Part shown: piece by piece, positions 9,948 through 17,342 of the stretch | How the letters are laid out: every line of letters begins with the position of its first letter | Position numbering within the stretch: the stretch's first letter is position 1 | Source: Haliaeetus albicilla | Taxonomy: Eukaryota > Chordata > Aves > Accipitriformes > Accipitridae | Assembly: GCF_947461875.1 (NCBI RefSeq) | Contig: NC_091490.1 | Span: forward strand, 22,898,984-22,962,983 | DNA length: 64,000 nucleotides | Direction: 5' to 3' | Program-made: the position numbers and the translations under genes | The notes under the pieces: model-generated | The model's database searches: none | What the model saw: the letters and a program-made list of their open reading frames with translations, nothing else | What the model was told of the DNA's origin: nothing

Positions 9948-10378
9948 CCGAAAGAAAGCAGGGGCAGGATCAGGGCAATGTAACGACAGTTCCTACTGCT
10001 GCCCAAATAGCATTGACCATGGGCATGAACACCCGTCCAGAACAAGCGATCACGTTAGAGGTGGGATCACCTCTTAATCCACGAAGTATCAGTATGATGG
10101 CCCTATTAGATACGGGCGCAGACGTTACTGTAATTCCAGTTCACCTTTGGCCCCTAGAGTGGCCCACCATGACACAAGGGCAATTACTGGGGGTAGGGGG
10201 GGCGCAAGAGTCGAGGAGAAGTACAGCCCTGGTAAAAATCACTCTTGCCCAGCCCACAACTGCTGCAGATGCAGAGAGAGTGGCGTGGTGTAACCCGATG
10301 GTGGCAGCAGTCCCGACAGCCATCCTTGGGCGCTGCTGCCTCGAGCGTTGGGGATGTCGCCTTTCCACGGATTTTTAA
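9848..10378 (+). CDS. pro: Protease (pro), read by -1 frameshift from gag
   Basis: Aspartic protease that cleaves Gag and Gag-Pro-Pol. The frame is open from 9482 to the TAA at 10376-10378, and the left limit given is the best candidate shift site. The catalytic LLDTGADVTVI is at about 10100-10135 (DTGA at 10109-10120). A glycine-rich flap-like segment (GVGGAQES) follows near 10190-10212, and the C-terminal helix motif (ILGRCCLERWG) near 10322-10353. The usual retropepsin motif there is GRD or GRN; here it is GRC, an unusual change. The segment after the gag stop is about 140 residues, enough for a retropepsin but leaving no room for the dUTPase found in many betaretroviral pro genes. Being in its own frame is unlike alpharetroviruses, where protease is in frame with Gag. 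Confidence 0.88.
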   Translation, partial: GGRDGGRALPFNFCTGPNNNGNNSGSNDTSVALTERKQGQDQGNVTTVPTAAQIALTMGMNTRPEQAITLEVGSPLNPRSISMMALLDTGADVTVIPVHLWPLEWPTMTQGQLLGVGGAQESRRSTALVKITLAQPTTAADAERVAWCNPMVAAVPTAILGRCCLERWGCRLSTDF

Positions 10379-10395
10379 TGACGGCCACTGCCGTC
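10369..10395 (+). promoter_or_regulatory. pro-pol -1 frameshift signal (GGATTTT plus hairpin)
   Basis: In the pro frame the last codons are GAT TTT TAA. The heptamer G_GAT_TTT (10369-10375) closely resembles the known mouse mammary tumour virus pro-pol site G_GAU_UUA. Four nucleotides later GACGGC (10380-10385), loop CACT, GCCGTC (10390-10395) forms a perfect 6-bp GC-rich hairpin. A second GCCGTC at 10397-10402 offers alternative pairing. The pol frame is -1 to pro and open here. Confidence 0.8.
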
Positions 10396-12969
10396 TGCCG
10401 TCCCTTGAAGCTCACCTGGCTAACAGACAAGCCGGTGTGGGTGGAGCAGTGGCCAATGACTGAAGAGAAGAGGGCGGCAGTAGTGGAATTGGTGCACAGG
10501 GAAGCACAAATGGGCCATCTAGAACCCTCCACCAGTCCTTGGAATACTCCTATATTTGTCATAAAGAAAAAATCGGGTGCGTGGCGACTCCTCCATGATT
10601 TGCGAGCGGTTAACGCCTGCTTACAGGACATGGGGGCTTTGCAGCCAGGATTGCCTTCTCCAGCCATTGTGCCCAAAGGACACGGTGTTATTGTAATCGA
10701 TATTAAAGATTGTTTTTTCAGTATTCCTTTACACCCAGAAGATCGGGAGCGGTTCGCCTTCTCTGTCCCGGAGCAGAATCATCAAGCACCCATGCAACGA
10801 TATCAGTGGAAAGTGCTCCCTCAAGGCATGAAAAATTCGCCAACTCTCTGTCAGATCGCGGTAGGTAAGGTCTTGCATTCTCTGCGAACAACCTACCGGG
10901 ACGCCACCATCATGCACTACATGGATGACATTCTCCTGTCCCATCAGGATGAGTCTGTATTGCAACACCTGTATGATCAGACGGTACAGACACTACGTGA
11001 ATACGGGTTACACATATCCCCTAACAAAACACAAATGGGACCTTCTGTTAGTTATTTAGGCACTCAAGTAACCCCTCGTACAGTCACTGCTCAAAGTTTT
11101 CTGGTCCCCGACCAAGTGTGTACTTTACATGATGCACAAAAGTTAGTAGGCAAACTATTGTGGCTGCGGAACTTCGTTCCCATTGCTGAAGATGAAATGA
11201 ATCTTTTGTACCAACTACTTCGGGGGGGCGAACCCTTAAAAACACCGCGTGTATTGCAACCAGCACAACGTGAGTTGCTAGAAAACATAGCCCAACGGGC
11301 CCAGCAGTGGGGCCTACAGAGGTTCCAACCCACACAACCAGTTGATGCGCGGCTCTTTGTAGCCAGCCAGAGCTGCCACGGTGTATTGATACAGAATGCA
11401 GAAGGCCCAGAGTGGCCCTTTGTGTGGTTACATCAGGGTAAGGTACGCGCGGCTATCATCACTTGGCCTCTGTTAGTAGCCACCATGATCATGCGTTGCC
11501 GGGAAGCTTGTCAACATTTTACCGGCAGGGATCCAGACCGCATTGTTTTGCCTTGCTCACTAACACAATGGAATTTGGTTTATCAGCAGGTGGCTGTTTT
11601 GCAGGGTGCATTAGCAGAATTTGCCGGGACCGTAGCGGGACATGAGGTCCATCCTTGTGGGGAGATCTTGCATGCTTTACCCATTCTTCCAGCACAGCAG
11701 GTAGCGAAGCACCCTAATGACGGACGAACAATCTTTACTGACGCGTCCTCCAAGACCAGCAAAGCAGTTTGTGTTTGGAAAGAAGATGGGGTATGGCACC
11801 AGGTAGCATATACTGAGCCAAGTCGCTCGGTGCAGTTTTTGGAGGCCAAAGCAGTGGCCATGGCATTGTTACGTTGGCCGACTGAGCCTTTAAATGTGGT
11901 CATGGATTCACTGTACGTATATAAGCTTTTGATTGCGGGGGAATGGGCATTAGCTTCCTCTACGGAAATAGCTGGTATGTTGCTCAATGCTTTACAGTTA
12001 CGTAGTGCACCCGTTTTCCCTATTCATGTCACCAGTCATTCTGGTCTCCCTGGACCATTAGCTGAAGGGAACAGCCGCGCCGACCAGGCGGCACAAGCGT
12101 GGATGGCTGCTGTCGCTGACGATAACACCACGCCAGCAAGGGCCCGCGCAATAACGTTACATCGCCTTTTGCATTGCGGTCCGCGAGGCTTGGTGACACT
12201 AACGGGCATTTCTCGTGCTGAAGCCAAAGAAATTGTCGCAGCCTGCCCTCATTGTGCTAAAGGACCCCTTTGGGAAGCAGGGGTCAACCCTCGTGGTTTG
12301 CGACCAAATCAGATCTGGCAAACGGACATCACAGAATATGCTCCTTTTAAGCCTTCGCAGTATTTACATGTTACCGTAGACACTTATAGTAGATACATTC
12401 TTGCTACAGCACATAGTAAACAGACTAGTTTGGCAGTTATCCAACATTGGCGTGCTTGCATAGCTCAATTAGGTATTCCGCAACAGATTAAGACAGATAA
12501 TGGTGCAGCTTATACTGGGGAAAAGGTGAAACGGTTTTGTACGATCTGGGGTATTACCCTTAAGCATGGCATCCCTCATAATAGCACCGGCCAGGCCATT
12601 GTAGAACGGGCACATCGAACTTTAAAGGCCTTACTCGATCGGCTTAGGGAGGGGGAGCAGGAGGAGCCCTCCTGGTTACAGGAAAACACACCTGCTCTCC
12701 GTACACAGCGTCTTCTGTTAACTGCATTAACTTCACTAAATCAGACAGTTCGAGGGGATCTGGAAGAGACGGCGGTGCAACGACACTTTACGAACACGGA
12801 AGAGAAAGGTCCCTACCCGTTGGTCCGCGTACGTGACTTTCAGACACGCCAATGGGATGGGCCGTTTGAGTTGCGTTGTCTTGGGCGAGGGTATGCCTGC
12901 GTACAGACACCTGAAGGGCTACTGAAATGGGTTCCTAGTCGTATGATTCGTCCTGCCTTAACCTCGTAG
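10369..12969 (+). CDS. pol: Pol polyprotein: reverse transcriptase, RNase H, integrase
   Basis: Copies the RNA genome and integrates the DNA. Expected as Gag-Pro-Pol by -1 shift at 10369-10375; the first in-frame ATG is 10354. The reverse transcriptase has WNTPIFVIKKKSG near 10540-10580, the first catalytic Asp at 10699-10701, LPQGMKNSPT near 10817-10848, and YMDD at 10918-10929. RNase H has the D-E-D-D set at 11740, 11842, 11905 and 12082. Integrase has HRLLH (12160) and CPHC (12244) zinc ligands and catalytic Asp at 12325, Asp at 12496 and Glu at 12604, giving exact D-35-E spacing. Its C-terminal domain has WDGPFELRC and WVPSRMIRP just before the TAG. All active-site residues are present and there is no frameshift or stop, so the enzyme is probably functional. 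Confidence 0.96.
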   Translation, partial: GFLMTATAVCRPLKLTWLTDKPVWVEQWPMTEEKRAAVVELVHREAQMGHLEPSTSPWNTPIFVIKKKSGAWRLLHDLRAVNACLQDMGALQPGLPSPAIVPKGHGVIVIDIKDCFFSIPLHPEDRERFAFSVPEQNHQAPMQRYQWKVLPQGMKNSPTLCQIAVGKVLHSLRTTYRDATIMHYMDDILLSHQDESVLQHLYDQTVQTLREYGLHISPNKTQMGPSVSYLGTQVTPRTVTAQSFLVPDQVCTLHDAQKLVGKLLWLRNFVPIAEDEMNLLYQLLRGGEPLKTPRVLQPAQRELLENIAQRAQQWGLQRFQPTQPVDARLFVASQSCHGVLIQNAEGPEWPFVWLHQGKVRAAIITWPLLVATMIMRCREACQHFTGRDPDRIVLPCSLTQWNLVYQQVAVLQGALAEFAGTVAGHEVHPCGEILHALPILPAQQVAKHPNDGRTIFTDASSKTSKAVCVWKEDGVWHQVAYTEPSRSVQFLEAKAVAMALLRWPTEPLNVVMDSLYVYKLLIAGEWALASSTEIAGMLLNALQLRSAPVFPIHVTSHSGLPGPLAEGNSRADQAAQAWMAAVADDNTTPARARAITLHRLLHCGPRGLVTLTGISRAEAKEIVAACPHCAKGPLWEAGVNPRGLRPNQIWQTDITEYAPFKPSQYLHVTVDTYSRYILATAHSKQTSLAVIQHWRACIAQLGIPQQIKTDNGAAYTGEKVKRFCTIWGITLKHGIPHNSTGQAIVERAHRTLKALLDRLREGEQEEPSWLQENTPALRTQRLLLTALTSLNQTVRGDLEETAVQRHFTNTEEKGPYPLVRVRDFQTRQWDGPFELRCLGRGYACVQTPEGLLKWVPSRMIRPALTS

Positions 12970-12979
12970 TGTTTGAGTG

Positions 12980-12992
12980 TTTTTCCTACAGG
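12980..12992 (+). promoter_or_regulatory. Candidate 3' splice site after pol
   Basis: A pyrimidine-rich run ending CCTACAG|G (AG at 12990-12991) lies 20 bp after the pol stop. It is a good vertebrate acceptor and opens, in phase 0, the 66-codon frame that follows. Confidence 0.45.
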
Positions 12993-13189
12993 TTGCTGTC
13001 ATCCTTTCCTGGCTTGTGACACCTTGGGTATCTGTTACAAACTTCTGGCAGTGGATGCGAAGCCAACTGGGGGACCCTGATGTGTATCCGGATGACGTCC
13101 CTCTCAGAGTCCATCAATACGTGCCTTATGGGACCCGGCTGTCAGAGCTCGCAGCCAGGAATCCAGGTGCCTCAGACATTAAGCCTTAA
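12992..13189 (+). CDS. Short frame at the env position, signal-peptide-like, no ATG
   Basis: An open frame of 66 codons ends at TAA 13187-13189. It begins with a hydrophobic, Trp-rich stretch (VAVILSWLVTPWVSV) that resembles a signal peptide, followed by a hydrophilic region. There is no ATG at its start; the first in-frame ATG is near 13054, so it would need splicing to the gag start or is not translated. It has no surface or transmembrane domain, no fusion peptide, no furin site and no membrane anchor. It is either the stump of a deleted env, a small accessory exon or chance. I do not assign a function. Confidence 0.35.
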   Translation, partial: VAVILSWLVTPWVSVTNFWQWMRSQLGDPDVYPDDVPLRVHQYVPYGTRLSELAARNPGASDIKP

Positions 13190-13241
13190 CATCAGTGCAC
13201 CAATGATAAACCTTATAGAGTAATAGAAGTAATTCTTTCCA

Positions 13242-13300
13242 AGCCTCATGATGTATCTGTATCACTTTCAATCTACCTCCTGTGTGAATTTCTATAAGGG
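13242..13300 (+). repeat. Diverged LTR-like (U3) remnant upstream of the 3' LTR
   Basis: AGCCTCATGATGTATCTGTA matches the LTR segment beginning AGCCTTATGATGTGTCTG at 7466 with 2 mismatches in 20. Both are followed, 35-50 bp on, by a TATA-type box (TATAAGGG at 13293-13300 against TATAAAAGG in the LTR). It looks like an older or duplicated copy of the U3 core promoter. Confidence 0.6.
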
Positions 13301-13452
13301 AGCTCTTTGCTCTTCAGGGTAAATGGGACATTTACGGGTGTTTAAGATGGAGTGTTTCAACTTAGTTGTAGAAATATGTTTATACTCATAGTACTTTACT
13401 TAGTTATTTCTTGGTGTGGAATTGTTCATAATAATAGAGGCCAACTCGTCAT

Positions 13453-13466
13453 AGAGAGGGGGGAGA
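13453..13466 (+). promoter_or_regulatory. Polypurine tract
   Basis: AGAGAGGGGGGAGA, all purine, ending directly at the TGTAG start of the 3' LTR. It is the expected RNase H-resistant primer for plus-strand synthesis. Confidence 0.95.
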
Positions 13467-13697
13467 TGTAGGGTTCGGCGTTCGGAAGATCTCGCGATGT
13501 CACGGAAAGTTAGAGGGTTAGTCGCAGCCTTATGATGTGTCTGTAATCCCACCTACCCTTGTTACTATAAAAGGAATTGACTGCGCAATAAAAGGCGGAA
13601 GTTGGCGCTCACACTGTGTGTGTTATCTGTCTCTTTCCCTGGTCTGGGGGTGATCAGTGATCTAATCGCGGCACCTTGATATGCGGCGAACGCTACC
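13467..13697 (+). repeat. 3' LTR (231 bp)
   Basis: Identical to the 5' LTR over 230 bp from TGTAG to CTAC. The last base is C (CTACC) where the 5' LTR has A (CTACA). Taking ACAGAG as a 6-bp target duplication makes this a single change in the invariant terminal CA. Confidence 0.96.
13587..13592 (+). terminator. Polyadenylation signal in the 3' LTR
   Basis: AATAAA with a GT-rich stretch (TGTGTGTGTT) about 25-30 bp downstream. This is the presumed site of 3'-end formation of the viral RNAs. Confidence 0.8.
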
Positions 13698-13703
13698 ACA
13701 GAG
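13698..13703 (+). repeat. Target-site duplication, right copy (ACAGAG)
   Basis: Direct repeat of 7401-7406, immediately followed by CTGAAAGATG, the normal continuation of a class C monomer. Confidence 0.92.
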
Positions 13704-13764
13704 CTGAAAGATGTGGCTGGTCTTCACCTCCTCTCGGCAGCCTCATCACTGGCACAACAGCCCT
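13704..13764 (+). repeat. Right 61 bp of the split class C monomer
   Basis: Completes the monomer begun at 7295. It joins without loss or gain of satellite sequence apart from the target duplication. Confidence 0.93.
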
Positions 13765-16175
13765 GGGGATCTGTGCTGACCCACAGGCAGACCATCTCAT
13801 GGTCATCTCATACTCGGCAGGGCCTCTTTCCAAAAATGCACTCCTCCGGCTCCTTCTCCCGCAAAGAATGTGCCACCTCTGAAAGATGCTGCTGGTCATC
13901 ACCTTCCCCCTGCACCCTATTCACCGGACAACTGCACAGGGGATCTGCACTTTCCCACAGACGGACCATCTCATGGCTCTCGTTCTTGGCAGAGCGTATT
14001 TTCGAAATGGTAAACCTCTGGCTCCTACTCTCTCAAGGAACGTGGCAGCAGTGAACGATGTTGCAGGGCATCATGTACCCCGTGCAGCCTATTCACAGGC
14101 ACAACAGCCCTGGGGATCTGCGCTTACCCACAAACGGACCATCTCATGGCACTTGTTCAAGACGGAGCCTATTTTCAAAATAGTAAACGTCCGGCTCCTA
14201 ATCTCGCAAAGAACGTGGCAGCAGTGAAAGATGTTGGAGGGCTTCATGTACCCCGTGCAGCCTATTCACAGGCACAGCAGCACTGGGGATCTGTGCTTTC
14301 CCACAGACGGACCATCTCATGGCTCTCGTTCTTGGCAGAGCGTATTTTCGAAATGGTAAACCTCTGGCTCCTACTCTCTCAAGGAACGTGGCAGCAGTGA
14401 ACGATGTTGCAGGGCATCATGTACCCCGTGCAGCCTATTCACAGGCACAACAGCACTGGGGATCTGCGCTTACCCACAGGCAGAACATCTCATGGCACTT
14501 GTTCAAGACGAAGCCTATTTTCAAAATAGTAAACGTCCGGCTCCGACTCTCGCAAAGAACGTGGCAGCAGTGAAAGATGTTGCAGGGCATCATGTACCCC
14601 GTGCAGCCTATTCACCGGCACAACAGCCCTGGGGATCTGTGCTTTCCCACAAACTGACCATCTCATGGCACTTGTTCAAGACGGAGCCTATTTTCAAAAT
14701 AGTAAACGTCCGGCTCCTACTCTCGCAAAGAACGTGGCAGCAGTGAAAGATGTTGCAGGGCTTCATGTACCCCGTGCAGCCTATTCACAGGCACAACAGC
14801 CCTGGGGATCTGTGCTTTCCCACAGACAGAACATCCCATCGACATCTCATACTCGGCAGAGCCTCTTTTCAAAAATGCACTCCTCCGGCTCCTTCTCCCG
14901 CAAAGAATGTGCCACCTCTGAAAGATGCTGCTGGTGATCACCTTCCCCCTGCACCCTATTCACCGGACAACTGCACAGGGGATCTGTGCTTTCCCACAGA
15001 CAGACCATCTCATGGCACTCGTTCTTGGCAGAGCGTATTTTCGAAATTAGAAACCTCTGGCTCCTACTCTCGCAAAGAACGTGGCAGCAGTGAAAGATGT
15101 TGCAGGGCTTCATGTACCCCGTGCAGCCTATTCACAGGCACAACAGCACTGGGGATCTGTGCTTTCCCACAGACAGAACATCCCATCGTCATCTCATCCT
15201 CTGCAGAGCGTCTTTCCAAAAATGCACTCCTCCGGCTCCTTCTCCCTCAAAGAATGTGCCACCTCTGAAAGATGCTGCTGGCCTTCAGCTTCCCCCTGCA
15301 CCCTATTCACTGGACAACTGCACTGGGGATCTGTGCTTTCCCACAGACAGACCATCTCATGGCACTTGTTCTTAGCAGAGCGTATTTTTGAAATGGTAAA
15401 ACTCCGGCTCCTACTCTTGCAAGGAACGTGGCAGCAGAGAAAGATGTTGCAGGGCTTCATGTACCCCGTGCAGCCTATTCACCGGCACAACAGCCCTGGG
15501 GATCTGCACTTTCCCACAAACGGACCATCTCATATCACTTGTTCAAGACGAAGCCTATTTTTAAAATAGTAAACGTACGGCTCCTATTCTCCCAAAGAAC
15601 GTGGCAGCAGTGAAAGATGTTGCAGGGCATCATGTACCCTGTGCAGCCTCATCACTGGCACAACAGCCCTGGGGATCTGTGCTTTCCCGCAGACGTACAA
15701 TCTCATGGTCATCTCATACTCGGCAGGGCCTCTTTCCAAAATTGCACTCCTCCGGCTCCTTCTCCCGCAAAGAATGTGCCACCTCTGAAAGATGCTGCTG
15801 GTCGTCACCTTCCCCCTGCACCCTATTCACCAGACAACTGCACAGGGGATCTGTGCTTTCCCACAGACAGACCATCTCATGGCACTCGTTCTTGGCAGAG
15901 CGTTTTTTCGAAATTATAAACCTCTGGCTCCTACTCTCTCAAGGAACGTGGCAGCAGAGAAAGATGTTGCAGGGCTTCATGTACCCCGTGCAGCCTATTC
16001 ACAGGCACAACAGCCCTGGGGATCTGTGCTTTCCCACAGACGGACCATCTCATGGCTCTCGTTCTTGGCAGAGAGTATTTTCGAAATGGTAAACCTCAGG
16101 CTCCTACTCTCGCAAGGAATGTGGCAGCAGAGAAAGATGTTGAAGGGCTTCATGTACCCCGTGCAGCCTATTCAC

Positions 16176-16921
16176 AGGCACAACAGCCCTGGGGATCTGT
16201 GCTTTCCCACAGACGGACCATCTCATGGCACTCCTTCTCGGCAGAGCATCTTTCTGCAAAAGCAAATGTCCGGCTCTTTCTCCTAGAAGGAATGTGACAG
16301 AGCTGAAAGATGTTGCAGAACTTCACCTCCTCTCGGCAGCCTCATCACTGGCACAACAGCCCTGGGGATCTGTGCTTACCCACAGGCAGAACATCTCATG
16401 GTCATCTCGTACTCGGCAGGGCCTCTTTCCAAAAATGCAGTCATCCGGCTCCTTCTCCTGCAAAGAATGTGCCAGCTCTGAAAGATGTTGCTGGTCATCA
16501 CCTTCCCCCTGCACCCTATTCACAGGACAACTGCACTGGGGATCTGTGCTTTCCCACAAAAGGACCATCTCATGGCACTTGTTCAAGACGGAGCCTATTT
16601 TCAAAATAGTAAACGTCCGGCTCCTACTCTCGCAAAGAACGTGGCAGCAGTGAAAGATGTTGCAGGGCTTCATGTACCCCGTGCAGCCTATTCACAGGCA
16701 CAGCAGCACTGGGGATCTGTGCTTTCCGACAGACGGAACATCCCATCGACATCTCATCCTCGGCAGAGCCTCTTTCCAAAATTGCACTCCTCCGGCTCCT
16801 TCTCCCGCAAAGAATGTGCCACCTCTGAAAGATGTTGCTGGTCATCACCTTCCCCCTGCACCCTATTCACCGGACAACTGCACAGGGGATCTGTGCTTTC
16901 CCACAGACAGACCATCTCATG
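16176..16921 (+). repeat. Satellite segment shared with 50360-51105
   Basis: About 746 bp that reappear at 50360-51105 (offset 34184). Rare variants are shared: CTGCAAAAGCAAATG, CTCCTGCAAAGAATG, CCACAAAAGGACC and CCAAAATTGCACTCC. I saw one difference, TTTCCGACAG near 16733 against TTTCCCACAG. Confidence 0.85.
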
Positions 16922-17336
16922 GCACTCCTTCTTGGCAGAGTGTATTTTCGAAATTATAAACCTCTGGCTACTACTCTCTCAAGGAACGTGGCAGCAGAGA
17001 AAGATGTTGCAGGGCTTCATGTACCCCGTGCAGCCTATTCACCGGCACAACAGCCCTGGGGATCTGTGCTTTCCCACAGACGGACCATCTCATGGCAATC
17101 CTTCTTGGCAGAGCTTATTTTCGAAATGGTAAACCTCTGGCTCCTACTCTCGCAAGGAACGTGGCAGCAGTGAAAGATGTTGCAGGGCTTCATGTACCCC
17201 GTGCAGCCTGTTCACCGGCACAACAGCCCTGGGGATCTGTGCTTTCCCGCAGACGGACCATCTCATGACACTCCTTTTCGGTAGAGCATCTTTCTGCAAA
17301 GGCAAATGTCCGGCTTTTTCTCCTAGAAGAAATGTG

Positions 17337-17342
17337 ACAGAG
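17337..17342 (+). repeat. Unoccupied paralogue of the ERV integration site
   Basis: A single ACAGAG inside a monomer of the same rare C subtype that the ERV interrupts (TTTTCGGTAGAGC and CTAGAAGAAATGTG upstream, CTGAAAG and TGGCTGGTC downstream). It shows the pre-insertion sequence and supports the 6-bp duplication call. Confidence 0.8.

Larger units (their letters stand above)
13190..13466 (+). other. Non-coding segment between the short frame and the 3' LTR
   Basis: About 280 bp of AT-rich sequence with frequent stops and no credible reading frame. It holds a degenerate LTR-like block (13242-13300) and ends in the polypurine tract. Env, about 1.5-2 kb in related viruses, is absent: the whole distance from the pol stop to the LTR is only about 500 bp. 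Confidence 0.8.
7407..13697 (+). mobile_element. Full-length endogenous retrovirus, gag-pro-pol, no env
   Basis: A 6.29-kb LTR-retrovirus inserted in the satellite. In order it contains a 231-bp 5' LTR, a tRNA-Trp primer site, gag, pro and pol in three successive -1 frames, about 0.5 kb without env, a polypurine tract and the 3' LTR. The LTRs agree over their first 230 bp and the coding frames have no obvious inactivating stops, so the insertion is recent. The primer, the position of the LTR polyA signal and the non-myristoylated Gag start recall alpharetroviruses. The separate pro frame recalls betaretroviruses. It is best described as an avian-type class II (ERVK-like) element. No solo LTR or second copy was seen elsewhere in the window. 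Confidence 0.97.

Noticed and set aside
9948..10100. dUTPase domain before the protease, as in many betaretroviruses
   Set aside because: Only about 50 codons lie between the gag stop and the protease active site, and no dUTPase motif is visible.
11583..11987. Reverse-strand frames inside gag and pol as antisense genes
   Set aside because: They are frame shadows of the forward coding sequence with no recognisable product or promoter.
12977..13189. A complete envelope gene
   Set aside because: The frame would start with GTG, is 70 codons at most and lacks surface, fusion and membrane-anchor regions.
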